NCBI GenBank assembly: GCA_005503055.1
Contig: SCOX01000003.1
Coordinates: 248,001 to 312,000, forward strand
Reading direction: 5' to 3'
DNA: 64,000 nucleotides
Origin: Lysobacteraceae bacterium P
GTDB taxonomy: Bacteria; Pseudomonadota; Gammaproteobacteria; Xanthomonadales; Xanthomonadaceae
The notes below the pieces were generated by a model. The model worked only from the letters and a program-made list of their open reading frames with translations. It was not told where the DNA came from and did not search any database. Shown in pieces: positions 12,424 through 20,919 of this stretch. The first letter of the stretch is position 1. Each line of letters starts with the position of its first letter. A program made the translations under genes and the position numbers.

Positions 12424-13191
12424 TCAGCGGGTGAGCACGCGGTCGAGCCAGCGCAGCAGGGGCGGCAGCGCGGCGGTGTCGAGGGTTTCGACCTGCGGCG
12501 CGGGGCTGGGCGCATCGCCCGAGCGGCGCGGTCGCGGTGGCAGGTACTTGTTCACGGGCTGGTAGCCAAGTTGCGGCAACAGGTCGACGCCGCCGCGCTC
12601 CGCCACCAGCTTGGAGACCTTCGATTCCGGATCGCCCAGGTCGCCGAAGTGGCGCGCGCGCGTCGGGCACGCCTGCACGCAGGCCGGCTGGCGCTCGGCT
12701 TCGTCGAGGTTCTCGTTGTAGATGCGGTCGACGCACAGCGTGCATTTCTTCATCACGCCCTCGACTTCGCTGTACTCGCGCGCGCCGTACGGGCAGGCCC
12801 ACGAGCACAGCTTGCAGCCGATGCACTTGTCCTCGTCGACCAGGACGATGCCGTCTTCGGCGCGCTTGTAGCTGGCGCCCGTGGGGCACACGGTCACGCA
12901 TGCCGGCTGCTCGCAGTGCAGGCACGAGCGCGGGAAGTGCAGGGTCATCGGCGGTTGCGGCGTGGCACTGGACGCGCAACCTTCGGTCGCGGCCACTTCG
13001 TAGCTGTGCACGCGGTTGAACCACACGCCCGACGGATCCTTGCCGTAGGGTTGCTCGTCGGTGAGCGGCGCGGCGAAACCGCCGGCGTTCCACTCCTTGC
13101 AGCTGACCGCGCAGGCGTGGCAGCCCACGCACGTGTCCAGGTCGATGACGAGGCCGAGTTTCTTCTTCGACGGCGGCGGCAGGTCGGTCAT
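12424..13191 (-). CDS. DmsB-type four-cluster ferredoxin subunit
   Basis: 255 residues. This electron-transfer subunit sits between the catalytic and membrane subunits. Four Cys clusters are visible in order: CVGCHACAVSCK near residue 21, CLHCEQPACVTVCP near 90, CIGCKLCSWACPYG near 122, and CTLCVDRIYNE with CVQACP near 150-170. These fit four [4Fe-4S] centres as in DmsB, NrfC and PsrB. The C-terminal 60 residues are a Pro/Arg-rich extension ending in LLRWLDRVLTR. There is no Tat or Sec signal. It starts 10 bases after the small membrane gene and is 10 bases before the anchor gene. Confidence 0.95.
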   Translation of the reverse strand: MTDLPPPSKKKLGLVIDLDTCVGCHACAVSCKEWNAGGFAAPLTDEQPYGKDPSGVWFNRVHSYEVAATEGCASSATPQPPMTLHFPRSCLHCEQPACVTVCPTGASYKRAEDGIVLVDEDKCIGCKLCSWACPYGAREYSEVEGVMKKCTLCVDRIYNENLDEAERQPACVQACPTRARHFGDLGDPESKVSKLVAERGGVDLLPQLGYQPVNKYLPPRPRRSGDAPSPAPQVETLDTAALPPLLRWLDRVLTR

Positions 13192-13201
13192 GCGTCCGGG
13201 C

Positions 13202-13414
13202 TCATCGCTTGCGCGTGCTGATCAGCCACACGCCGATCGCGAACAGGGCGATGCCGAAGCTGACGCTCGGCAGCATGCTCACCAGCACCGGCACCAGCGA
13301 AGTCGCCGTTCCGGCAGGCGCGAGCGGATCGAACACGCCGAAGCTGATGAGGATCATCACCGCGAAGCCGAGCACGACGCACAGCCAGCCTGCGAGGACG
13401 CGGAAGGATTTCAT
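13202..13414 (-). CDS. Small two-helix membrane protein in the molybdoenzyme operon
   Basis: 70 residues with two hydrophobic helices (about 5-27 and 40-65) joined by a short Asp/Pro loop (FDPLAPAGTATS), ending in STRKR, which suggests a cytoplasmic C-terminus. ATG 13414 overlaps the stop of the molybdopterin subunit by 4 bases (ATGA), so the two are translationally coupled. Standard DmsABC operons do not contain it. I do not recognise a family. It may help assembly or stability of the anchor, by analogy with tiny subunits of other respiratory complexes (inference). Confidence 0.75.
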   Translation of the reverse strand: MKSFRVLAGWLCVVLGFAVMILISFGVFDPLAPAGTATSLVPVLVSMLPSVSFGIALFAIGVWLISTRKR

Positions 13415-16269
13415 TGCGTGGAGTCTTCCCGTTGTTTGCGGAACTGCGCGCCGTAGCGCAGCGGTGCATCGTCGGCCTCGCCCATCGCCAGCGATGGGAA
13501 CTGCGGCGAACTCGCCTGCGCCACCGGCGCCTTGGCGATGCGCACGCGCAGGTCGAACCAGGCCGCCTGGCCGGTCACGGGATCGGCGTTGGCGTAGTCG
13601 CCGCGCGGGGTGATGTCGGAAATCAGGTGGTTGAGCAGGAATCCCTCGCGGCCTTCCGGCGCGTCCTTGCCCAGGCGCCACGCCCCACGCCGCTTGCCGA
13701 TGGCGTTCCACGTCCACACGGTGTCGGGCTGCACGTTGGCGGCGAACTTCGCCTGCACGGTGATCGTGCCGTGGTGCGAGGACACGTCGATCCAGTCTTC
13801 GTCGCCGATGCCGTAGCGCGCGCCGGTTTCCGGATGCAGGTACATCCAGTTGCGCGTGGCGATCTGCCGCAGCCAGGCGTTCTGCGAACCCCATGCGTGG
13901 TACATGAACATCGGGCGCTGGGTGACGGCGCTGAGCGGGAAATCGTTGCCCGCCGCCACCTGTGCGCCTTCGAAGGGCTCGTACCACATCGGGATCGGAT
14001 CGAAATACGTCGCCACGCGTTCGCGGTGCTGCTCCGGTGGCTGCGTCGCGCCGTGGCCCTGCGCGGCGAGGCGGAACTTCTGCAGCGTCTCCGAATACAG
14101 CTGCAGCACGATCGGGTCGGCGTGGCCGAGGAAGCCCATGCGTTGCGCCCAGTCGAGATAACCGCGGTTGGCCATCTTGAAGTAACGCGCGTGCTCGGGA
14201 ATCTCGCTGCGCCAGAATCCGCCGTTGTCGATGTAGCGCTGCAGCTGCTCCGGATTCGGTTGGCCCTTGGCCTCGACCTCGCCGTGCGCGCCACGCCAAC
14301 CCGCGAGCAGGCCGACGCCCGGCGCGCGTTCGTGGCGGACGATGTAGTCGGCGTAGTCGCGGTACTTCGGCGAGCCGTCTTCGTTCACCAGGCCCGGCAG
14401 GTCGAGCCGCGCGCCCAGTTCGATGAGCACCGACTGGAAACCGCGCACATCCCGGCCCGGACTCTGCTTCGACGCTTCCAGCACCGGATGGCGGATCGCA
14501 TCGGCGGCGCCATCGGCATCGGAGATCGGACGATCGAGCAGGCTGATCGCGTCGAAACGTTCCAGGTACGTCGTGTCGGGAAGCACGAGGTCGGCGTAGG
14601 CGACCATTTCCGAGGCGTACGCATCGGCATAGATGATGCGCGGGATGCGGTAGTCGCCGCCGTCATCCTTGTCGGTCAGCCACGCGATGGTCTGCGCGGT
14701 GTTCATCGACGAATTCCAGCTCATGTTCGCCATGAACATCATCAGCGTGTCGATGCGGTACGGATCGCCCGCCCACGCATTGCGGATGACGGTGTGCATC
14801 ATGCCGTGCGCGGACAACGGGTACGCCCACGAGAACGCGTGGTCGATGCGCCGCGGCCCGCCATCGGCATCGACGACGAGATCCTCGGGGCCGTGCACGA
14901 AACCCAGTGGCGCGGCGTCGAGCACGCCGTTGGCCTGGCGCGCCTTGCCGGGGCGGTTCGGCGGCGGCAGCGGCTTGGGGAACGGCGGCTGGTAGCGGAA
15001 CGAGCCCGGCGAATCCACCGCGCCCAGCAACAACTGCAGCAGATGCAGTGCGCGGCAGGTGTGGAAGCCGTTGCTGTGCGCGCTGATGCCGCGCATCGCA
15101 TGCATCGACACCGGGCGGCCCAGCATCGTGTCGTGTTCGCGGCCCCAGGCGTCGGTCCACGCGACGGGCAGGGTGAACGCGCGGTCGAACGCGGCTTCGG
15201 CCAATTCGCGCGCGATGCGGCGGATGGTGTCGGCGGGAATGCCGCAGCGCTCGCTCACCGCCTCGGGCGAATACTGCGGATCCAGGTAGCGCTCGGCGAC
15301 CAGATGGAACGCGGGAACGGCGGTGCGCCCGTCGCGCAGCGTGTATTCGCCGACCACGCGCGGGCTGATGTCGACGTCGTCCGCGCGAACGAAGCGATGC
15401 GAGTCCACCGCGCACATCGGATGGCCATCGAGATCGCGCGCGAACAGGCCGTCTTCCGGGCCGCCGGGATCGCGCACCACCAGCCAGTGCGCGTTGGTGT
15501 AACGCACCAGGTAGTCCAGGTCGATGCGGTCGGCCTTGAGCAGTTCGTGGATCAGGGCGAAGGCGAACAGGCCGTCGGTGCCGGGGCGGATGCCGATCCA
15601 TTCGTCGGCGATGGCGCCGTAGCCCGAGCGCACCGGATTCACCGCGACGATCTTCGCGCCGCGCGCCTTGAGCTTGCCCAGGCCGAGCTTGATCGGATTG
15701 GAGTCGTGGTCTTCCGCCACGCCCCACAGCATCAGGTACTGCGTGTGATCCCAGTCGGGCTCGCCGAATTCCCAGAAGCTGCCGCCGAGCGTGTACAACC
15801 CTCCCGCGGCCATGTTCACCGAACAGAAACCGCCGTGCGCGGCGTAATTCACCGTGCCGAACTGCTGCGCCCACCAGCCGGTCAGCGCCTGCGACTGGTC
15901 GCGCCCGGTGAAGAAGGCCAGTTCGTCGGGGTTGCGTTCGCGGATCGGGCGCAGCCAGGAGGCCGCGATGTCCAGCGCCTCGTCCCATTCGATCTCGCGG
16001 AATTCGCCCGAACCGCGCTCGCCCACGCGCAGCAGCGGCTTGTCCAGCCGCGCCGGCGAGTAGTGCTGCATGATCCCGGCCGATCCCTTGGCGCACAGCA
16101 CGCCGCGGTTCACCGGATGGTCCGGATTGCCCTGGATGTAGCGGATCTGGCCGCCCTTGAGCCACACCTTGATGCCGCAACGGCATGCGCACATGTAGCA
16201 CGTGGTGGTCTTGACCTCGTCTCCGACGCTGGGCGAGGTGTCGATGGCTGGCTCGGCTGGCGCGCGCAT
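13411..16269 (-). CDS. Molybdopterin oxidoreductase catalytic subunit (DMSO reductase superfamily)
   Basis: 952 residues. The N-terminal [4Fe-4S] motif uses C24, C27, C31 and C59 (CYMCACRCG and GVLCAKG). The bis-MGD fold follows with FFTGRDQSQALTGWW. The likely molybdenum ligand is Cys149 in HGGFCSVNMAAGG, as in the polysulfide/thiosulfate reductase and periplasmic nitrate reductase type, not Ser as in true DMSO reductases. The C-terminal domain has HAWGSQNAWLRQIA and HPETGARYGIGDEDW. No twin-Arg signal is visible from ATG 16269, so the enzyme probably faces the cytoplasm. ATG 16269 lacks a good Shine-Dalgarno; it follows the upstream gene by 23 bases. The substrate is unknown. Confidence 0.9.
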   Translation of the reverse strand: MRAPAEPAIDTSPSVGDEVKTTTCYMCACRCGIKVWLKGGQIRYIQGNPDHPVNRGVLCAKGSAGIMQHYSPARLDKPLLRVGERGSGEFREIEWDEALDIAASWLRPIRERNPDELAFFTGRDQSQALTGWWAQQFGTVNYAAHGGFCSVNMAAGGLYTLGGSFWEFGEPDWDHTQYLMLWGVAEDHDSNPIKLGLGKLKARGAKIVAVNPVRSGYGAIADEWIGIRPGTDGLFAFALIHELLKADRIDLDYLVRYTNAHWLVVRDPGGPEDGLFARDLDGHPMCAVDSHRFVRADDVDISPRVVGEYTLRDGRTAVPAFHLVAERYLDPQYSPEAVSERCGIPADTIRRIARELAEAAFDRAFTLPVAWTDAWGREHDTMLGRPVSMHAMRGISAHSNGFHTCRALHLLQLLLGAVDSPGSFRYQPPFPKPLPPPNRPGKARQANGVLDAAPLGFVHGPEDLVVDADGGPRRIDHAFSWAYPLSAHGMMHTVIRNAWAGDPYRIDTLMMFMANMSWNSSMNTAQTIAWLTDKDDGGDYRIPRIIYADAYASEMVAYADLVLPDTTYLERFDAISLLDRPISDADGAADAIRHPVLEASKQSPGRDVRGFQSVLIELGARLDLPGLVNEDGSPKYRDYADYIVRHERAPGVGLLAGWRGAHGEVEAKGQPNPEQLQRYIDNGGFWRSEIPEHARYFKMANRGYLDWAQRMGFLGHADPIVLQLYSETLQKFRLAAQGHGATQPPEQHRERVATYFDPIPMWYEPFEGAQVAAGNDFPLSAVTQRPMFMYHAWGSQNAWLRQIATRNWMYLHPETGARYGIGDEDWIDVSSHHGTITVQAKFAANVQPDTVWTWNAIGKRRGAWRLGKDAPEGREGFLLNHLISDITPRGDYANADPVTGQAAWFDLRVRIAKAPVAQASSPQFPSLAMGEADDAPLRYGAQFRKQREDSTQ

Positions 16270-16292
16270 CCCGACATTGTGCCTGCGCGCGG

Positions 16293-16907
16293 CTACGGGC
16301 GACACAGGCGGCGTTCGTAATCCAGTTGCTGCTGCAGGGCGGCGCTGTCGCCGTCCAGCGCCAGATCGCCGATGTTCCGGCGATTCTCCCGGCAAGGTTC
16401 GTCCGGATCGCGACCGCCGAACATCCGGCCGATGCCGCTCACGACGGTCGCGACGCTGCTCTGCGTGCGCATGCGAAAGCGCTCGTGGCCTTGGCCGGGC
16501 AAGTGTGTCGCGCGATCGGCGAGTGGATCGGGCGCTGCGGCCGCCTGCGTGCCGAGCGCCGTTCTTGCCTGCGTCAGGTACACCGCGGACATCGCGCGGG
16601 TTGCGGCGGGCGCGGTCGGGGCTGCGGCTTCCGGTTCGTTCATGGGCGCCGCCTCGCGCTCGCGGCGCGGCCGCACCGGGGTGGTCGGTCGCGCCCTGGT
16701 CATGGATTCACCGCGTACCACGCGCGCGGGCGCGGGCGCGGGCTCGCGCACGATCCATACCGCCTCGATGCGGGGCGGCGCGGCCACGGCCGGCACCGGT
16801 CCGGGCCGCATAAGCCGCGCCAGGGTCCAGAACATTCCCGATGTCACGATCATCCCCACCAGGGCGGCCAGCACGGCCTCCCAACGCGTTCCCTGCGTCG
16901 AATCCAT
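16293..16907 (-). CDS. Uncharacterised single-pass membrane protein
   Basis: 204 residues. There is one membrane helix near the N-terminus (about 10-33, VLAALVGMIVTSGMFWTLARL), then a Pro/Ala/Arg-rich linker (about 35-110), and a C-terminal part with two Cys (DEPCRENRRNIGD and YERRLCRP). I do not recognise it. GTG 16910 is a possible start one codon earlier; ATG 16907 is preferred, with AGGGGG upstream. Its stop lies only 23 bases before the molybdopterin subunit, so it may be the first gene of that operon. It diverges from the WYL regulator across an operator-like repeat. Confidence 0.65.
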   Translation of the reverse strand: MDSTQGTRWEAVLAALVGMIVTSGMFWTLARLMRPGPVPAVAAPPRIEAVWIVREPAPAPARVVRGESMTRARPTTPVRPRREREAAPMNEPEAAAPTAPAATRAMSAVYLTQARTALGTQAAAAPDPLADRATHLPGQGHERFRMRTQSSVATVVSGIGRMFGGRDPDEPCRENRRNIGDLALDGDSAALQQQLDYERRLCRP

Positions 16908-16931
16908 CACACCCCCTGACGTCTCGCCCGC

Positions 16932-16937
16932 AGTATC
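16932..16937 (-). promoter_or_regulatory. Candidate -10 box ahead of the molybdoenzyme locus
   Basis: On the minus strand GATACT lies 24 bases before ATG 16907, leaving room for a short leader with AGGGGG. The matching -35 region falls inside the direct repeat at 16944-16963, which fits a regulated promoter. Confidence 0.4.
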
Positions 16938-16969
16938 GTGGGCCCCCGGTTAAACCCCGGTTAGCCCAC
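16938..16969. promoter_or_regulatory. Operator-like direct repeat inside an inverted repeat
   Basis: CCCCGGTTA occurs twice, at 16944-16952 and 16955-16963, an 11-base step or about one helical turn. The pair is framed by GTGGGC (16938-16943) and its complement GCCCAC (16964-16969). It lies between two divergent genes, one of which encodes a WYL-domain regulator. It is the best operator candidate in the window. Confidence 0.5.
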
Positions 16970-17029
16970 GCGCTGGCGGCGGCCATCACTCGGTGCGATT
17001 CTTTCCTTCCGATCTCCCGACCCGCGACC

Positions 17030-17998
17030 ATGGAACGCATCGAACGCATCCACGCCCTGCATCGCATCCTCAGCGCTGCGCGCTACCCGGTCACGGTGCA
17101 GCGCCTGCAGGAGGACCTGGAATGCTCGCGCGCGACGGTCTACCGCGACCTGGCCTACCTGCGCGACTACCTGATGGCGCCGGTGGTCGGCAACGGCGAG
17201 GCGGGTTTCCGCTACGACCACAGCGAAGGCGAGCGCTTCGAACTGCCAGGCCTGTGGCTGAGTTCGGAAGAACTGCACTCGCTGCTGGCTGCGCAGCAGT
17301 TGCTGGTGCGCAGCGGCGGCGGTGTGCTGTCCAACGCGCTGGCGCCGTTGCAGCACCGTATCGAGAAGCTGCTCGATGAACATGCCGGCGGACGCCGCGT
17401 GCCGGTCGAACGCGTGCGCGTGATCCCGCACCGCACGCGCCGCCTGGACGAGACGGCGTTCCGCAACGTCGCCACCGCCGTGTTGGACCGCAAGGAACTG
17501 ACGTTCGAATACCGGGCGCGTTCCACCGACGAACAAACCCGTCGAACCGTGTCGCCGCAACGCCTGACGCATTACCGGGAGAACTGGTACCTCGATGCCT
17601 GGGACCATAATCGCGAGGCGCTGCGCAGCTTCGCAGTGGATCGCATCACCGCGGCCAAGCTCGGCGAGGCCGCGGCGCGCGATGTGCCCGACGAGGAGCT
17701 CGACAAGCATCTGGCCTCGAGCTACGGGATCTTCTCCGGCACGCCCAAGGGCTGGGCGACGATCGTGTTCACCCCCAAGGCTGCGCGCTGGGTGGCCGAC
17801 GAACACTGGCATTCGCAGCAGCAGGGACGTTTCCTGGCCGACGGTCGCTACGAACTGAAGGTGCCTTACAGCGCCGGTCGCGAACTGCTGATGGACGTGA
17901 TGCATTACGGCAGCGATGCGGAGATCGTCGAGCCGCCGGTCCTGCGCGAACAGGCGCGCGCGCTGTTGCAGTTGGCGTTGAGCAACTACGACCGCTGA
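17030..17998 (+). CDS. WYL-domain transcriptional regulator (YafY/DeoR-like)
   Basis: 322 residues: an N-terminal winged helix-turn-helix (2-65, with LQEDLECSRATVYRDLAYL as recognition region), a WYL domain (about 140-225, with ERVRVIP and HYRENWYLDAWDHNREALRSF) and a C-terminal WCX-type extension (about 245-320). WYL regulators sense a ligand, often a nucleotide or nucleic acid, and many control stress or DNA-damage genes. ATG 17030 is used since the HTH begins at once (MERIERIHALHRIL). It is divergent from the molybdoenzyme-linked gene at 16907, and the intervening repeat could be its binding site (inference). Confidence 0.9.
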   Translation: MERIERIHALHRILSAARYPVTVQRLQEDLECSRATVYRDLAYLRDYLMAPVVGNGEAGFRYDHSEGERFELPGLWLSSEELHSLLAAQQLLVRSGGGVLSNALAPLQHRIEKLLDEHAGGRRVPVERVRVIPHRTRRLDETAFRNVATAVLDRKELTFEYRARSTDEQTRRTVSPQRLTHYRENWYLDAWDHNREALRSFAVDRITAAKLGEAAARDVPDEELDKHLASSYGIFSGTPKGWATIVFTPKAARWVADEHWHSQQQGRFLADGRYELKVPYSAGRELLMDVMHYGSDAEIVEPPVLREQARALLQLALSNYDR

Positions 17999-18059
17999 GG
18001 TCCGGGCACGCCGGACACCTCGGGATCGCAGTTTCGCCACCGAAGACGCACCGGTCACC

Positions 18060-18110
18060 GTTCGCCCTGAGCGTAGGCGCGCGGCGCCGAAGTCGAAGGG
18101 TCGACGGGCG
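18060..18110. repeat. REP-like element (TTCGCCCTGAGC / GTCGAAGGG type)
   Basis: GTTCGCCCTGAGC (18060-18072) and CGAAGTCGAAGGG (18088-18100) frame a GC-rich centre (GGCGCGCGGCGCC). This is the pattern of the CCTTCGAC...GCTCAGGGC palindromes scattered in many proteobacterial genomes. It lies in the 209-base gap after the WYL gene. A related core is found inside the DUF484 gene at 25324-25351. Confidence 0.6.
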
Positions 18111-18181
18111 TGCCTACTCCTCGGGCGATCCACGGAGCCCGGCTGGCCGTCGCAGCCCCTGAGATCCCCTGCCTGCACGCT

Positions 18182-18201
18182 GGCTCCATCACCCTGGAGC
18201 C
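18182..18201 (+). promoter_or_regulatory. Hairpin that covers the Shine-Dalgarno of the next gene
   Basis: GGCTCCA (18182-18188), loop TCACCC, TGGAGCC (18195-18201). The right arm contains the GGAG that would serve ATG 18208, 8 bases away. The 7-bp stem would mask the ribosome-binding site. Confidence 0.5.
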
Positions 18202-18207
18202 TGCGCC

Positions 18208-18510
18208 ATGAAGACCTCCCGCCCCGACATCGACCCATCCCTCGAAAGCCTGCTGCGCCACGCGGTCGCGATAGGCGCCGCCATCGTGCTGCTCCTGCCG
18301 GCCGCGCGCGGCTTCAGTCCGACGTTCGGCTGGATGCCGTTGTGGCTGGTGGCGATGCCGCTGGCCGCATGGTGGGCCCTGCATCGCTTCCGCTTGCCGG
18401 CGCGCGAGGCCGAGGACGTGGCGGCCGTGCGGACGCGTCGCCGCAGTGGCGCCCAGGCGCGTCGCCGCCGGCCGTCGATGCTGCGCCGTCGCCATTCGCA
18501 GGCGGCTTGA
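18208..18510 (+). CDS. Small membrane protein with Arg-rich tail
   Basis: 100 residues. Two hydrophobic helices (about 19-37 and 42-57) are joined by a short GFSPTFGW loop, and a strongly basic C-terminal tail follows (about 73-95, with RTRRRSGAQARRRRPSMLRR). By the positive-inside rule the tail is cytoplasmic and could touch nucleic acid or lipid headgroups. I do not recognise a family. GGAG lies 8 bases before ATG 18208 but within a hairpin. It is followed 107 bases later by an S9 peptidase with which it shares no obvious function. Confidence 0.7.
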   Translation: MKTSRPDIDPSLESLLRHAVAIGAAIVLLLPAARGFSPTFGWMPLWLVAMPLAAWWALHRFRLPAREAEDVAAVRTRRRSGAQARRRRPSMLRRRHSQAA

Positions 18511-18617
18511 GCCCGGCCGAACGGCCGGTTCGGCATGCCCGGCAAACCGCTTTCTGCGGGGGCGGGCGGCGCGCGCTGTGCTAGCGTTCCGGGTCCGATA
18601 ACCACGCCCGAACGCCG

Positions 18618-20753
18618 ATGCCGAAGCTGTCGCAAGCCTGCCAGACCCTGATGATCTCCGCAGGCCTCGCGGCGGCCTCCATGGCCGGCGCCGCACCCGC
18701 CAAGGAGTCCCCTGCAGTGTCCGCCGATCCCTACGCCTGGCTCGAAGACGTCACCGCCGATCGTTCGCTCGATTGGGTCAGGGCGCACAACGCGCAGGCC
18801 GAGGCCGAACTGGCATCCACGCCGCAGTTCAAGCAGCTCCAATCCGACATCCGCGCCATCCTCGATTCCGACGCCAAGATTCCGGGCGTGGAGAAGATCG
18901 GCGAGTACTACTACAACTTCTGGAAGGACAAGCAGCATGAGCGCGGCCTGTGGCGCCGCACCACGCTGGCCGAGTACCGCAAGGACAAGCCGCAGTGGGA
19001 AACGGTCATCGACCTGGACGCGCTGAACCAGGCCGAAGGCGAAAACTGGGTCTGGCACGGTGTCGACTGCCTGCGGCCGCCGCTTCAAAACGAAAAACCC
19101 ACGCGCTGCCTGATCGCGCTCTCGCGCGGCGGCGCCGACGCCGACGTGACGCGCGAATTCGACCTGTCGACGAAGACGTGGGTGAAGGAAGGCTTCTTCC
19201 GCGACGAGGCGAAGGGCGCGTTGGGCTGGATCGATCGCGACACGGTGTACGTCTACACCGATTTCGGTGCCGGTTCGATGACCAGCTCCGGCTACCCGCG
19301 CATCGTCAAGGAATGGAAGCGCGGCACGCCCATCGAGCAGGCGCGTGTGGCGTACGAAGGCAAGCCGGGCGACATGTACATCGCCGCGCTGCGCGACCAC
19401 ACGCCGGGTTTCGAGCGCGATTTCGTCAGCCGCACGCTGGCCTTCTACAACGACGAGCTGTACCTGCGCGGAGCGTCCGTTTCGCTCACGAAGATCGACG
19501 CGCCGAACTCCGCCAACAAGTCCGCGCACCGTGAATGGCTGCTGCTGGAACTGCGCGAGCCGTATGAAGCCGGCGGCAAGACCTGGCCGGCGGGCAGCCT
19601 GATCGCGACGAACTTCGACGACTTCATGGCCGGCAAGCGCGAATTCACCGCGCTGTTCACGCCGAGCGAGCGCACCTCGCTGTCGAGCTACACCTGGACG
19701 AAATCGCATCTGGTCCTGAACGTGCTCGATGACGTCAAGAACCGCCTGAGCGTGCTGACACCGGCCTCGGGCGAGTGGACGCGCTCCGAGTTCATCGGCG
19801 CGCCGACGTTCGGAACGCTGGCCGTGTCCGCGGTGGATCCCGACGAAAGCGACGCGGTCTGGCTCACCGCCACCGATTACCTCACCCCGACCACGCTCTC
19901 GCTGGCGCAGATCGGCGCCAGGCCTGAAGTGCTCAAGACCATGCCGGTGTTCTTCGATGCGTCGAAGGACGTGATCGAGCAGCATTTCGCCACCTCGAAG
20001 GACGGTACGCGTGTTCCGTACTTCCTCGTGCGTCCGAAGGACCTGGCCCTCGACGGCACGGCGCCGACGCTGCTGTACGGCTACGGCGGTTTCGAGATCT
20101 CGCTGACGCCGGCGTACTCCGGCGGCGTCGGCAAGGGCTGGCTCGAGAAGGGCGGCGTGTACGCCGTCGCCAATATCCGCGGCGGTGGCGAATACGGGCC
20201 GCGCTGGCACCAGGCCGCGCTGAAGGCCAACCGCCACAAGGCCTATGAGGACTTCGCCGCCGTCGCGCAGGACCTGATCGCGCGCAAGGTGACGTCGACC
20301 CAACACCTGGGCATCCAGGGCGGCAGCAACGGCGGCCTGCTCACCGGCAACATGCTGACGCAGTATCCGGACCTGTTCGGCGCAGTGGTCGTGCAGGTAC
20401 CGCTGCTGGACATGAAGCGCTACAGCCACCTGCTGGCAGGCGCGTCGTGGATGGCCGAGTACGGCGATCCGGACACCGCCGACTGGGATTACATCCGCAC
20501 CTTCTCGCCTTACCACCTGTTCGACGCGAAGCGCGCGTACCCGCCGACGCTGTTCATGACCTCCACGCGCGACGACCGCGTGCACCCGGGCCATGCGCGC
20601 AAGATGGCGGCGAAGATGCTCGACGCCGACAAGGACGTGCGTTACTACGAGAACATCGAAGGCGGCCACGGCGGCGCGGCCAACAACGCGCAGGCCGCGC
20701 ACATGAGCGCGCTGGCATTCACGTTCCTGTGGAATGAGTTGAGCGGCAAGTAG
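18618..20753 (+). CDS. Prolyl oligopeptidase (family S9A), exported
   Basis: 711 residues. It cleaves short peptides after proline. A signal peptide (ISAGLAAASMAGAAPA) points to the periplasm or outside. The N-terminal segment with DPYAWLEDV and the seven-bladed propeller (about 90-430) gate a C-terminal alpha/beta hydrolase. Triad: Ser570 in GGSNGGLL, Asp in TSTRDDRVHPGH (652-653) and His684 in EGGHGGAANN. GYGGFEISLTPAYSGG is the family's oxyanion region. There is no strong Shine-Dalgarno before ATG 18618. An oligopeptidase B gene follows after a repeat element, so the two S9 enzymes form a tandem pair of different specificity. Confidence 0.93.
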   Translation: MPKLSQACQTLMISAGLAAASMAGAAPAKESPAVSADPYAWLEDVTADRSLDWVRAHNAQAEAELASTPQFKQLQSDIRAILDSDAKIPGVEKIGEYYYNFWKDKQHERGLWRRTTLAEYRKDKPQWETVIDLDALNQAEGENWVWHGVDCLRPPLQNEKPTRCLIALSRGGADADVTREFDLSTKTWVKEGFFRDEAKGALGWIDRDTVYVYTDFGAGSMTSSGYPRIVKEWKRGTPIEQARVAYEGKPGDMYIAALRDHTPGFERDFVSRTLAFYNDELYLRGASVSLTKIDAPNSANKSAHREWLLLELREPYEAGGKTWPAGSLIATNFDDFMAGKREFTALFTPSERTSLSSYTWTKSHLVLNVLDDVKNRLSVLTPASGEWTRSEFIGAPTFGTLAVSAVDPDESDAVWLTATDYLTPTTLSLAQIGARPEVLKTMPVFFDASKDVIEQHFATSKDGTRVPYFLVRPKDLALDGTAPTLLYGYGGFEISLTPAYSGGVGKGWLEKGGVYAVANIRGGGEYGPRWHQAALKANRHKAYEDFAAVAQDLIARKVTSTQHLGIQGGSNGGLLTGNMLTQYPDLFGAVVVQVPLLDMKRYSHLLAGASWMAEYGDPDTADWDYIRTFSPYHLFDAKRAYPPTLFMTSTRDDRVHPGHARKMAAKMLDADKDVRYYENIEGGHGGAANNAQAAHMSALAFTFLWNELSGK

Positions 20754-20760
20754 GACGCCT

Positions 20761-20875
20761 CCTCCCCCTGCTCGCAGGGGGAGGTTGGGAGGGGGTAGTG
20801 AGGCGCCAGCGCCGAGCTCGCCGCGATGCGGCTTCGCCACCCCTCCCCAACCCTCCCCTGCACGCAGGGGGGAGG
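20761..20875. repeat. Composite palindromic repeat between the two S9 peptidase genes
   Basis: The left end is a perfect hairpin (CCTCCCCCTGC, TC, GCAGGGGGAGG; 20761-20784). A GTTGGGAGGGG stretch, a spacer with GGCGCCAGCGCC and GCGGCTTCGC, and a mirrored CTCCCCAACCCTCCCC follow, ending in a second hairpin CCCCTGCACGCAGGGG. The two ends can pair over the whole length. A second copy is at 38585-38707. It probably also works as terminator for the prolyl oligopeptidase gene. Confidence 0.8.
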
Positions 20876-20919
20876 AAAGAAATTCCGCACGTTGTCATTG
20901 GCACAACCGGACCCCATCC

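Noticed and set aside
13414-16320. A 968-codon plus-strand frame opposite the molybdopterin subunit
   Set aside because: It is antisense to a gene with all expected cofactor motifs, and its own composition is His/Arg/Val-rich without any domain.
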